Positions 1 through 8,800 of a stretch of DNA of 64,000 nucleotides are shown here, piece after piece. The notes beneath the pieces were generated by a model. It worked only from the letters and a program-made list of their open reading frames with translations, did not search any database and was not told the origin of the DNA. A program made the translations under genes and the position numbers. Numbering within the stretch: position 1 is the first letter of the stretch; every line of letters begins with the position of its first letter. Source of the stretch: Lysobacterales bacterium (lineage in GTDB: Bacteria; Pseudomonadota; Gammaproteobacteria; Xanthomonadales; Marinicellaceae); assembly GCA_026988115.1 (NCBI GenBank), contig JALSLV010000047.1, positions 48,341 to 112,340 on the forward strand, given 5' to 3'.

Positions 1-1
1 T

Positions 2-496
2 GACGATGCCATTGTTTCATCTGGTCTTATAGCAGAACGACAAGTAGAAGTAAGAGGTTTTGTCGACTCAATGGGAAATGTTTATGCCTTGCGAGTCAAA
101 GACAAAGGCACACCCGATAATACAGACACTAAACTGAGAGGTGACATTACCGCTTTAAATCAGCCAATCTTTGAACTGGATGGAGTTGCAATAGATGCAA
201 GCGCCTCGCTATTTGAGATAGAGACTGGTTTTGTTGATATTAATGCATTTTTTGCAATGCTTCAAGTGGGTATGCAGGTCAAAATTGAACATGCAACATA
301 CGATGTAAATACGCAAATACTGACGGGAGGCGTGATTGAATTGATAGAACAGGAATTAGAAGATGATCCCGAAAATACGAACAAATCAAACGTGATTTCA
401 GCACCAAAAGAAATAATTGGTATTGGTGGAATAGGATTAGCGACTGTGACTAAAGTTTCCGTTATAGAAACAATATTTAAGGCAAGTTTTGAATAA
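2..496 (+). CDS. DUF5666-type protein, 3' end
   Basis: The reading frame is open from the first complete codon (position 2), so this is the C-terminal part of a longer protein that begins outside the window; the ATG at 71 is probably internal. The sequence alternates short beta-strand-like segments with the patterns 'VEVRG', 'FELDGVAID' and 'LQVGMQVKIE', as in DUF5666 proteins, which are exported proteins made of repeated small beta units of unknown function. The tail is Glu/Asp-rich (ELEDDPEN) and then mildly hydrophobic. The stop is followed by about 270 bp without a gene, and the next gene is the Ser/Thr kinase, so co-transcription with it is not evident. The family call is by pattern only; no function can be assigned. 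Confidence 0.6.
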   Translation, partial: DDAIVSSGLIAERQVEVRGFVDSMGNVYALRVKDKGTPDNTDTKLRGDITALNQPIFELDGVAIDASASLFEIETGFVDINAFFAMLQVGMQVKIEHATYDVNTQILTGGVIELIEQELEDDPENTNKSNVISAPKEIIGIGGIGLATVTKVSVIETIFKASFE

Positions 497-768
497 AACT
501 AAAGTTTGGTAGAATCTCAAACCGAATGTGAGGATTTAGTTGCTTTAAAATATAAATCAAAAGGCAGAATGCTCTTAAGTTGTCATCATTGTTTGGGTTT
601 AGGCTAAATTAAAACGATTGTTTTTTTGATTGTATCGCTCTTAGTAAAGAGAGTTATACCTTTTCAAAATCGCATTGGTTTCTTTTATATTCTTATCTAC
701 TATTCTTGAATAGCCTGAGTTTAAAAGTTACTATATGTAATTATTATTACTTTAGTATAAAATATTAA

Positions 769-2433
769 ATGACAGAGCAATCGGAACAACCAAAAAAAAT
801 TGGCAGATTTCCTATCATTGGCACCTTGGGTGTTGGCGGTATGGGGGTTGTTTACCTTGGGCAAGACCCTGATATTGGGCGAAAAGTAGCCATCAAGGTG
901 CTGCACACGACAGGTGACAAGGAAGCTTTAGAACGGTTTAAAAACGAAGCGCGAACCATGGGCGAAATATCTCACCCCAATATAGTTATACTGTTGGAAT
1001 ATGGAATCGATGACAATAAACCTTTTTTAGTCATGGAATATTTGGATGGTTTGTCTTTGGAAAAATGGATTAACCAGACCCATACCTTAGCAGAACATAA
1101 AAAAGTATTGTTGAATTTATGCAGTGCTATTAGTTTTGCCCATCGAAAGGAAATACTCCACCGAGATTTAAAGCCTGGCAATGTTCAAGTATTGCCATCG
1201 GGAGATGCCAAACTATTGGATTTTGGCATTGCAACGGGTGAAGATACAGGCTTGACAGCTACGGGTTTTTTTATTGGTACCCCTAAGTACCTAGCTCCAG
1301 AGATTTTACAAGAAACAACGCACACGAAAACATCGGATAGTTACTCTTTGGGTTTATTGGCTTATACCATGCTTTGTGGAAGCAATCCTTTTGCGACCGA
1401 AACATTTGAAGCAACAATGACACGTTTATTAACCAAGATTCCAGTTTCCTTACACAAGATAAACCCCAACATCCCTGTTGATTTATCAAAGGTTGTTGAT
1501 GACTATTTGGAAAAAGACCCTGAAAAAAGACCCAATTCACCCAAAGAGTTACAAATGGCATTGGAATTAATCTCCAAACCATCGGTGTTGCAAAAGAAAA
1601 TTGTGCCCAGCACTGACTCAAAGGATTTAAGGTCACAAGAAAAAACAGTTTTAATCGGTGAATCGCCTAAAAAGAATCTTAAGTGGTTGGCATTAACGGC
1701 TTTATTGATGGTCGTTGTCGCAGTTGGCTTTGTTTATAAAAATCATGTTGAGCAGATAAAGGCTCAAGAATTAGCGCAATTAGAACGCGCTAAACAAGAG
1801 CGCATAGAACAACAAAAGCTTGCTAAGCAAAAGGAACGGGCAAAGCAAGAAGCACTGGCAAAGCAGGAGCAAATTAAACAAGAACAAGCCAAACAAGAAG
1901 ACTTGGCTAGACAGGAAGAACGAGCCAGACAAGAGCAAGAGCGCATTCAACAAGAACAAGCAAAACGAGAAGAATTGGCGAAACAAAAGGCAAAAAAACC
2001 TAAGAAAAAACCAGTAAAAGTGGTAAAAACGCCTGTTAAGGAGTCAGTGGAAGAAGAGTACAAACCCCCTGTTATTGTTTACCAAAAACCCAAAAAGAAA
2101 GTCAATACAAAACCTGTGTTTAAGTTGCCAGAACTTACACCAAATGCGAATAAAGTGGCATTGAAAACACGTTCAGATACGCAAATATCCAGAGGCACGA
2201 CGAAGTCTATTACTGTTGAGTTGCCCACTGGCATAACGATTGACAAATTTAAAGTTATGCGCGGACTTTCTGAATTCAATCAAGTGGAAATTAGAAAGAT
2301 AAAAGATTTACAAGACAGTTTGATTCAGGTCACCTTATACGCACAGTCCAATGCGTCAATGGGAGATTTTTCTCTTGTTGGCTTTTACCAAAACAAAAAA
2401 ACGAAACCGTTATTGATGGAAGTAACCTTATGA
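769..2433 (+). CDS. Membrane Ser/Thr protein kinase (PknB-like) with TolA/TonB-like periplasmic arm
   Basis: Hanks-type kinase that should phosphorylate Ser/Thr of cytoplasmic proteins. Visible motifs: Gly-rich loop GTLGVGGMG (residues 18-26), VAIK with ATP-binding K43, helix-C E60, catalytic HRDLKPGN (D133, N138), DFG at 151-153 and APE. The catalytic domain ends near residue 270. One membrane segment lies at about 306-323. After it comes a roughly 80-residue charged helix rich in K, Q, E, A and R (about 325-410), a Lys/Pro-rich stretch (about 407-460) and a C-terminal beta-rich domain of about 90 residues with no family I recognise. Helix plus Pro/Lys arm resembles the layout of TolA and TonB and is long enough, by inference, to cross the periplasm. 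The stop overlaps the start of the porin gene (ATGA), so the two are translationally coupled. There are no PASTA repeats, unlike Gram-positive PknB. The ATG start fits the kinase N-terminus, but no strong ribosome site is seen. Confidence 0.9.
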   Translation: MTEQSEQPKKIGRFPIIGTLGVGGMGVVYLGQDPDIGRKVAIKVLHTTGDKEALERFKNEARTMGEISHPNIVILLEYGIDDNKPFLVMEYLDGLSLEKWINQTHTLAEHKKVLLNLCSAISFAHRKEILHRDLKPGNVQVLPSGDAKLLDFGIATGEDTGLTATGFFIGTPKYLAPEILQETTHTKTSDSYSLGLLAYTMLCGSNPFATETFEATMTRLLTKIPVSLHKINPNIPVDLSKVVDDYLEKDPEKRPNSPKELQMALELISKPSVLQKKIVPSTDSKDLRSQEKTVLIGESPKKNLKWLALTALLMVVVAVGFVYKNHVEQIKAQELAQLERAKQERIEQQKLAKQKERAKQEALAKQEQIKQEQAKQEDLARQEERARQEQERIQQEQAKREELAKQKAKKPKKKPVKVVKTPVKESVEEEYKPPVIVYQKPKKKVNTKPVFKLPELTPNANKVALKTRSDTQISRGTTKSITVELPTGITIDKFKVMRGLSEFNQVEIRKIKDLQDSLIQVTLYAQSNASMGDFSLVGFYQNKKTKPLLMEVTL

Positions 2434-3743
2434 AAAAAATAATACTTATACTTTTGACCAGCTGTTTGATTTTATTGACAAACGTAGGTGCAACAGCAGA
2501 CTACCAAACAAAAATAAAGAGACTCGAAGCAGGCTTTGCTAGTTTGCAACAGCAAATTAATGACTTGAGAAGAGATATGGGCGCTGATGTTTCTGAGGAA
2601 AATGCGCAAAGGCTAGCAAACCTTGAGGCTTATGCTGTTCAATTAAATGAAGTCCTTAGCGAAGTGCAAGAAAAAATTGAAGAAAATAAAAGCGAGGTAG
2701 CAAGGATAACTGTTGAACAACAGAACAAACCCAATATTGGTGTTTATGGAACAATAACAGCAGGAAAAGCCAATGGGCAGGATTCTATAATAGATGGGCA
2801 GTCTTTTGAGTTGATTATTAGTGGTCAACCGCATAAAAGAATCAGTTATTTTACCGAATTGGAGTTTGAGCGCGCAGCAGCGGTTGGCACCTCACGGGGT
2901 GGGGAAGTTTTGGTTGAACAGGCTTATACCGATATTCAGTTAACTTCGTGGATGAACTTTAGGGGAGGCATTTTATTGGTGCCCTTTGGTAATATCGAGC
3001 GAGATCACTTTGCTCCCATACGAGAAGTGGTGTCGCAACCCTTAACCAGTTACGCCATTGCCCCAGCAGCTTGGTCTGATAATGGCTTCGGGATAAATGG
3101 ACGATTTAATCTTTCTGATGCATGGATAGCCGATTACCAAGCTTATGTTATGGCAGGCTTAGATGATAACATCACCACAACAGGTTTGAGAGGCACGCGT
3201 CAGGGTTTTGGCTTGGATAACAATAACAGTAAAGCATTTGCAGGCAAGTTAACACTGCAAAACACCACAGGTTTCAACATAGGGCTGAGTTATTATAAAG
3301 GCGCCTACAATGATACGGGAACCAAAGACATGACTGGCTTTAATGTTGACTTTGATTACAAGAAAGGTTGGTTTGAAATTTTGGGAGAATACACGGATAT
3401 GGATATTGAACAAGAAATTGGAAAAGACACTCATTTAGATGGCTACTATTTACGAAACATTCTCTCTTTGAATGGCTTATTGCCCGAAAACTTTTTGGGA
3501 GCAGATTTTCCACACGCACGTTTAAGTTTTGTCACCCAGTATGATGAAGCAACAATTGAAAACTTTTTTGATCCATCAGTAGCAGAGAATTATGAAAGAC
3601 GCATTACCCTTGGATTAAGGTTGCAACCAACGTCTTCTGTCATGTTAAATCTCAACTACGAAGATGCCAATGCCAGAGGTCCTGATCGAATTTTGCGTGG
3701 CAATGACGAATTGTGGATTTTTTCCTTAGGTTATGTTTTTTAA
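2430..3743 (+). CDS. Outer-membrane porin with N-terminal coiled coil
   Basis: A 437-residue exported protein. A signal peptide (about residues 1-24) is followed by a coiled coil (about 25-95, with heptad-like 'IKRLEAGFASLQQQINDLRRD'-type spacing) and then a long beta-barrel. The barrel shows alternating hydrophobic and aromatic strands, many Gly/Asn/Asp turns and a terminal aromatic residue (ending YVF), the outer-membrane assembly signal. The N-terminal helix resembles the trimer-forming or peptidoglycan-facing segments of several porins. The barrel resembles phosphate-selective porin O/P-like and related porins, but the substrate cannot be read. The gene overlaps the kinase stop by 4 nt and is followed by a strong terminator, so kinase and porin form a two-gene operon. 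Confidence 0.8.
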   Translation: MKKIILILLTSCLILLTNVGATADYQTKIKRLEAGFASLQQQINDLRRDMGADVSEENAQRLANLEAYAVQLNEVLSEVQEKIEENKSEVARITVEQQNKPNIGVYGTITAGKANGQDSIIDGQSFELIISGQPHKRISYFTELEFERAAAVGTSRGGEVLVEQAYTDIQLTSWMNFRGGILLVPFGNIERDHFAPIREVVSQPLTSYAIAPAAWSDNGFGINGRFNLSDAWIADYQAYVMAGLDDNITTTGLRGTRQGFGLDNNNSKAFAGKLTLQNTTGFNIGLSYYKGAYNDTGTKDMTGFNVDFDYKKGWFEILGEYTDMDIEQEIGKDTHLDGYYLRNILSLNGLLPENFLGADFPHARLSFVTQYDEATIENFFDPSVAENYERRITLGLRLQPTSSVMLNLNYEDANARGPDRILRGNDELWIFSLGYVF

Positions 3744-3769
3744 TAAATTGTAGTTTGATAATTTTTAAC

Positions 3770-3793
3770 AAGGGTTCATATAGAACCCTTTTT
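3770..3793. terminator. Bidirectional rho-independent terminator
   Basis: An 8-bp perfect stem (AAGGGTTC / GAACCCTT) with a 5-nt loop and a T run lies between the convergent porin and putA genes. A-rich sequence on the other side makes it usable in both directions. Confidence 0.85.
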
Positions 3794-3802
3794 AATTTGC
3801 AT

Positions 3803-6800
3803 CTAATCCTCACTAATCTCTAATAAATCCGCATTGCCACCGACTGCGGCGATGTTATTGGTGATGGTTTTTTCGGTCACAAAGCTTTCTAAATAAGCAG
3901 GGCCACCCGCCTTTGGACCTGTGCCTGATAATCCCATCCCGCCAAATGGATGAACACCGACGACTGCACCGATGGTGGTGCGATTAATATAACAGTTGCC
4001 GACACGAATTTTATTGGCAATATGCTCAATAGTGTTATTAATGCGGCTGTGGATGCCAAAGGTTAAGCCGTAACCCGTGTTGTTTATTTCATTAATCACC
4101 TTGTCCAGTTCGTTGGCTTTGAAGCGGATGACATGCAAGAAAGGGCCAAAAACTTCTTCCTTTAATAAGCTTATGGAGTCAATTTCATATGCATGTGGTG
4201 CAAAATAAAACCCATTTAGTTGCGGTGGCACTATTAAAGACTTAATTAATTTACCTTGTTGGTTCATAAAATCCACATGGGCATTAAGTTTATCAAGTGC
4301 GGTTTTGTCAATTAAAGAACCCACATCGCAGGCATAGTCTTGTGGATGAGTGATGGTCATTTCATCCATTGCTCCTGCCAGCATTTTCATAACATTATCA
4401 GCAATATCCTCTTGAATAAATAAAACCCGTAAAGCTGAACAGCGTTGCCCTGCACTGACAAAGGCCGATGCCACAACATCTTTGACCAATTGCTCTGGTA
4501 GAGCAGAGGAATCAGCAATCATGCAATTTTGACCACCAGTTTCGGCAACGAATGTGGCAATGGCAGCATTTTCACGGCAAGCAAGGTTTTTGTTTATGAT
4601 TTGTGCAGTGGCTGTTGAGCCGGTAAAGACGACGCCAGTGGTTTTATTGGATTGGCATAAGGTGTTGCCAATATCGCGACCCAATCCAGGGACGTATTGT
4701 AAAACCGATTGAGGCACGCCTGCTTGGTGCATTAAGGTGGCAACATAATAGCCGATAATTGAGGTTTGTTCAGCAGCCTTGGCTATGACCGTATTGCCAG
4801 TAACTAAGGCAGCGACAATTTGTCCTGCGTAAATTGCTAACGGAAAATTCCATGGACTGATGCAAACAAATACTCCTTTGCCTTGTAGCTGTAAATAATT
4901 ACTTTCGCCAGTAGGCCCTGGCATTTTTATGGGTTCGTTCATCTTATTGATTGCTTGGGCAGCGTAATATCGGCAAAAGTCAATGGCCTCTTTTATTTCG
5001 GAGATGCTATCAGTCAATGATTTGCCCGCTTCGTGGCGCAATAAATACATCAGCATGTCCTGATTTTCTTGCATCAAGTCACCAATTTTATTAATAATTT
5101 TGGCGCGTTGAGTCACTTGGGTTTCATTCCAGCGGGTAAATGATTTTTGCGCATTGGATAAGGCCAGTTTGGCATCTTGTTGATTTGCATAAATGGCATG
5201 ACCAACAATAAAGTCTAAATCAACGGGAGAGTGAACTTCTCTTGATTCAGCGGTGCCTTTATAACCAGGAATTAACGGTGTTGCGGTTATCTTTTGTTGC
5301 TTGAAAGCCGCCAAATTTTTTTCTAGGTTTTGTAAGGTTGCCACATCTTGTAAATTTATGCCCATAGAATTTACCCGATCGGGTTGAAATATATCGCGTG
5401 GCAAAGGAATTTGAGGATGGCGGTGGTCTTGGTGTTTACGCACCACTTCAATGGGGTCTTTGGTGATATCATTGATGTCTAATTCCAAGTCCACCAAACG
5501 GTTAACAAAAGAAGTATTGGCACCATTTTCTAGCAATCGGCGCACCAAATACGGCAACAAATCTTCGTGCGTTCCCACGGGTGCATATACTCGACAAGGC
5601 ACATTTAATCCTTTGGGGTCGATACTTTGTTGGTGCAATGCTTGACCCATGCCGTGTAGGCGTTGGTACTCGTATCCTAGATTATCACCTGCCATTACCC
5701 GAACAGCAGCGACCGTATTGGCGTTGTGGGTGGCAAATTGCGGGTAAAATTTATCGCGATTGTCTAATAGTTTTTGTGCACAAGCCAAATAGGAAATATC
5801 GGTATTAACTTTGCGTGTGAATACGGGATAGTCACTTAAGCCTTGTTCTTGTGAACGTTTGATTTCCGTATCCCAATAAGCTCCTTTAACCAATCGTAAG
5901 GGTATTTTATGCCCATGTTTCTCAACCAGTTGGATTAAATATTCTATCACATTTGTTGCACGTTTTGAAAAGGCTTGAACCACTAACCCAAAGCCATCAT
6001 AGCCGGCTTGTGTTTGTGCATAGACTTGTTCAAAAACCATTAACGATAATTCAAGTCGGTCGGCTTCTTCTGCATCAACAGTCACCGCCACATTTAAAGA
6101 GGTGGCTAAATCCACAATTTTTTTAACATTGGGCACCAGTTCGGCTAAGACGCGCTTAACATGAGCAATTTCATAACGCGGGTGCAAAGCCGATAATTTA
6201 ATGGAAATACTAGCAGCATCTTGTGCCATTTTTTTACGGTTGCCTTCTGCTATGGATTTAATTGCATTGAGGTACGATTCTAAGTATCTATCGGCATCGG
6301 CTTTAGTCAAAGCGGCTTCACCTAACATGTCAAAAGAATAACGGTAGGCTTTGTGTCTTTTGTTGGTTGCCCTTTTTAGGGCTTTTTTAATGGTTTCACC
6401 CATAACAAATTGTCGACCCATTACTTTCATCGCTTGATAAACACCTTGTCTGACAACGGGTTCGCCCGTTCTATTGATGAGTTTATCTAAAATCCTTGAA
6501 AAGCCTTTTTTAGCCGAATCCACATCAATGATTTTTCCTGTCAACATCAAACCCCAAGTCGATGCATTCACAAACATCGAGTCACTCTTGCCCATGTGCG
6601 ATTTCCAGTCCGCATCCAGTAATTTGTCTTTAATGAGTTTTTCAGCGGTTTCTTTATCAGGAATTCGTAATAAGGCTTCTGCCATGCACATGAGGACAAT
6701 GCCTTCTTTTGAGGATAAATCGTACTCCTTCATAAAAGCATCAACACCATCCATTTCATCAATTTTTGAGCGAACATTGTTGACCAATTTAACGGCTAAC

Positions 6801-6925
6801 TTTTTTATCTCTTGACGTTTTTCAAAACCAGGGTTGGCCTGTTCAAGTAATTGATTGATGAGTGTATTCTCGTCAGCGAGGTAGTTTTTAGAGCATTCTA
6901 AAGCAATTAGGGTATTTGCATTCAT
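3803..6925 (-). CDS. putA: Bifunctional proline dehydrogenase / L-glutamate gamma-semialdehyde dehydrogenase
   Basis: Oxidises proline to glutamate in two steps: the FAD-dependent proline dehydrogenase feeds electrons to ubiquinone, and the NAD-dependent aldehyde dehydrogenase completes the reaction. The N-terminal half carries the PRODH barrel (for example LVKGAYWDTEIKRSQ and the HNANT region). The C-terminal half carries ALDH motifs: SPWNFPL, GNTVIAKAAEQT, ETGGQN and the catalytic-Cys segment SAGQRCSALR. At 1040 residues the protein lacks the N-terminal ribbon-helix-helix DNA-binding domain of E. coli PutA (about 1320 residues), so it should be an enzyme only and not its own repressor. The sequence opens directly in the helical arm region. 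It is convergent with the porin gene and divergent from the DUF2244 gene, with little space for a promoter. No linked putP transporter is in the window. Confidence 0.97.
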   Translation of the reverse strand: MNANTLIALECSKNYLADENTLINQLLEQANPGFEKRQEIKKLAVKLVNNVRSKIDEMDGVDAFMKEYDLSSKEGIVLMCMAEALLRIPDKETAEKLIKDKLLDADWKSHMGKSDSMFVNASTWGLMLTGKIIDVDSAKKGFSRILDKLINRTGEPVVRQGVYQAMKVMGRQFVMGETIKKALKRATNKRHKAYRYSFDMLGEAALTKADADRYLESYLNAIKSIAEGNRKKMAQDAASISIKLSALHPRYEIAHVKRVLAELVPNVKKIVDLATSLNVAVTVDAEEADRLELSLMVFEQVYAQTQAGYDGFGLVVQAFSKRATNVIEYLIQLVEKHGHKIPLRLVKGAYWDTEIKRSQEQGLSDYPVFTRKVNTDISYLACAQKLLDNRDKFYPQFATHNANTVAAVRVMAGDNLGYEYQRLHGMGQALHQQSIDPKGLNVPCRVYAPVGTHEDLLPYLVRRLLENGANTSFVNRLVDLELDINDITKDPIEVVRKHQDHRHPQIPLPRDIFQPDRVNSMGINLQDVATLQNLEKNLAAFKQQKITATPLIPGYKGTAESREVHSPVDLDFIVGHAIYANQQDAKLALSNAQKSFTRWNETQVTQRAKIINKIGDLMQENQDMLMYLLRHEAGKSLTDSISEIKEAIDFCRYYAAQAINKMNEPIKMPGPTGESNYLQLQGKGVFVCISPWNFPLAIYAGQIVAALVTGNTVIAKAAEQTSIIGYYVATLMHQAGVPQSVLQYVPGLGRDIGNTLCQSNKTTGVVFTGSTATAQIINKNLACRENAAIATFVAETGGQNCMIADSSALPEQLVKDVVASAFVSAGQRCSALRVLFIQEDIADNVMKMLAGAMDEMTITHPQDYACDVGSLIDKTALDKLNAHVDFMNQQGKLIKSLIVPPQLNGFYFAPHAYEIDSISLLKEEVFGPFLHVIRFKANELDKVINEINNTGYGLTFGIHSRINNTIEHIANKIRVGNCYINRTTIGAVVGVHPFGGMGLSGTGPKAGGPAYLESFVTEKTITNNIAAVGGNADLLEISED

Positions 6926-6971
6926 GATTATATATGGTAAATTAAAGGCGCAATGCTATTATATTCTCGTT

Positions 6972-7442
6972 ATGATTGATGTCCAAACAAATAATGATAA
7001 AACACACATACTGATTTATCCAAACCAGTCAATGTCATTCCACGCTTATTGGTTGATGTTTTCAGTTTTGGCAAGTATCACCATGATAATAGCAGTGGTG
7101 TTGGCATATCAGGGTACATGGGTTATCGTACCCTTTGCCGCATTGCATTTGTTATTCGTCTGGTGGGGGTTTAAAAAAGCCTACCAAAGCAGTGAAAATG
7201 TACAATACATCACCATTGATTCAAAGAACACCTACTTCGGCTCCTCTTTGGAGGGACAAATAAATAAATTTCAAACCTCTTGGCTTCGTGTCGAAATGAT
7301 TAATGACACAAAAAAACATGACGAGCCTAAGCTTTATTTAAAGCTGCACAATAAAAGAACAGTCATTGCAAGTTGTTTAGTGAAAGAGGAAAAATACGAG
7401 TTGATGGAAATCTTACAAGAGAAACTTACAAGATTAAAATAA
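6972..7442 (+). CDS. DUF2244 family membrane protein
   Basis: A small inner-membrane protein. Two adjacent hydrophobic segments (about residues 24-45 and 49-65 from the chosen start) are followed by a soluble C-terminal domain with the pattern 'WLRVEM...LYLKLHNKRTVIASCLVKEEKYEL', typical of DUF2244. These proteins often lie immediately upstream of cytochrome oxidase genes in proteobacteria, as here, and a role in oxidase assembly or regulation has been guessed from context only. I chose the ATG at 6972 because the upstream in-frame ATG (6924) overlaps the start of putA on the other strand and would leave no room for either promoter. The extra N-terminal residues are poor in family features. 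Confidence 0.7.
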   Translation: MIDVQTNNDKTHILIYPNQSMSFHAYWLMFSVLASITMIIAVVLAYQGTWVIVPFAALHLLFVWWGFKKAYQSSENVQYITIDSKNTYFGSSLEGQINKFQTSWLRVEMINDTKKHDEPKLYLKLHNKRTVIASCLVKEEKYELMEILQEKLTRLK

Positions 7443-7448
7443 AAAATA

Positions 7449-7462
7449 TTGATAAAAATCAA
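7449..7462. promoter_or_regulatory. FNR/Anr-type operator
   Basis: TTGATAAAAATCAA matches the FNR/Anr consensus TTGAT-N4-ATCAA in every defined position. It lies about 150 bp before coxB in the only sizeable gap ahead of the oxidase operon. Oxygen control of an aa3-type oxidase by FNR/Anr would fit biologically; the site is seen, the regulation is inferred. Confidence 0.65.
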
Positions 7463-7610
7463 AAATCCACAAGACTAATTGTGATAGCTCGTGATAAAAT
7501 TCCAAAAATTAGCAAAAACAAGTCTTAAAACTGTGCTTGCTATCTTTAAATGCTTATATTGGCACGTATTTAAAATTTGTTAGAAAAGAATAATTGAGGG
7601 TAAAAAATAG

Positions 7611-8789
7611 ATGAACAAAGAGAAAAGCTACTCAAGCAGTGGTTTAAAAATATTCCTATGGGTTGCATTAGTCCTGTTAGTCAATGGCTCTGCACTGGCA
7701 AAGTCATCACTTAACATGACGCAAGGCGTAACCGAATTTTCAAAAATTGCCTATGATTTACACATGATTGTTTTATGGGTTTGTGTCGTCATTGGTGTAT
7801 TGGTGTTTGGTGCTATGATTTATTCTATGTTTGCTCATAGAAAATCAAAAGGTGTTACCGCTGCGCAGTTTTCACACAGCACCACAGCGGAAATAATATG
7901 GACAGTTATTCCCATTGTTATTTTGATTATTATCGCTTTTCCTGCAACAAAAGCACTGATAAAGATGGAAGCACCAACCGATGCCGAGGGCAAAAATATT
8001 GTTATGGACATGACAATTAAGGTCACAGGCTTTCAATGGAAATGGAAATACGATTACTTAGATGAAGGCATTTCATTTTTAAGTACATTGAAATCTGACA
8101 GCAATACTGCTCGCCAAATTGGATCAGGAATAAACCCAGCAACAGTTGAAAATTATTTATTAGATGTTGATCATCCATTGGTGATACCTGTTGATACAAA
8201 CATCCGCATTTTGTTAACGGCTAATGATGTTATTCATTCTTGGTGGGTTCCAGAATTTGGGTGGAAACGCGATGCGGTTCCTGGTTTTGTCAATGAAGCG
8301 TGGACAAATGTCAAAACAATCGGTACTTACCGTGGACAGTGTGCAGAATTATGCGGTAAAGACCATGGATTTATGCCAGTAGTGGTTAATGTTGTTTCAA
8401 AAGAAGATTATGCTAACTGGGTTGAATCACAAAAAGGTGAGCAAAAAGTTGCTGCCGTTAAAAACAATGCTCAGTGGTCAAAGGCGGATTTAATCAGTAA
8501 GGGCAAAGAAGTGTTTAATTCACAATGTGCAACGTGCCATCAAGCAACAGGAAAAGGCATGCCGCCAACATTTCCTGCTTTAGATGGCAGTGCGGTTGTT
8601 AATGGTCCAATTGATGAGCAAATAAAGACTGTAGTTTTTGGTCGTAAAGGCACATCAATGGCGGCATTTGGTGGCATATTGTCAGAGAGTGATATCGCCG
8701 CTGCAATTACATACACAAGAAACGCTTGGGGTAATACAGCAAAAGATGCTGCACAGCCCAAAGATGTTAAAAAGATAAAGAATAGTTGA
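7611..8789 (+). CDS. coxB: Cytochrome c oxidase subunit II with fused cytochrome c domain
   Basis: Takes electrons from soluble cytochrome c, passes them through the CuA centre to subunit I and carries its own covalently bound haem c. A signal-like segment (about residues 13-30) and two membrane helices precede a periplasmic cupredoxin domain. CuA ligands are visible in GQCAELCGKDHGFM (C244, C248, H252, M255). The C-terminal cytochrome c domain has CATCH (C306, C309, H310) and the later distal Met region. This caa3-like form is longer than plain subunit II. It is the first gene of the coxB-coxA-small ORF-ctaG-coxC operon and is preceded by a GAGGG ribosome site. Confidence 0.95.
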   Translation: MNKEKSYSSSGLKIFLWVALVLLVNGSALAKSSLNMTQGVTEFSKIAYDLHMIVLWVCVVIGVLVFGAMIYSMFAHRKSKGVTAAQFSHSTTAEIIWTVIPIVILIIIAFPATKALIKMEAPTDAEGKNIVMDMTIKVTGFQWKWKYDYLDEGISFLSTLKSDSNTARQIGSGINPATVENYLLDVDHPLVIPVDTNIRILLTANDVIHSWWVPEFGWKRDAVPGFVNEAWTNVKTIGTYRGQCAELCGKDHGFMPVVVNVVSKEDYANWVESQKGEQKVAAVKNNAQWSKADLISKGKEVFNSQCATCHQATGKGMPPTFPALDGSAVVNGPIDEQIKTVVFGRKGTSMAAFGGILSESDIAAAITYTRNAWGNTAKDAAQPKDVKKIKNS

Positions 8790-8800
8790 GGGTATAAATA

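Noticed and set aside
1764..2017. Several overlapping open frames in the kinase coiled-coil region
   Set aside because: They come from the repetitive Lys/Gln/Glu codons of the kinase arm and have biased Cys/Leu/Ser composition without domains.
3803..6925. PutA as its own transcriptional repressor
   Set aside because: The N-terminal ribbon-helix-helix DNA-binding domain is absent; the protein starts in the arm that follows that domain.
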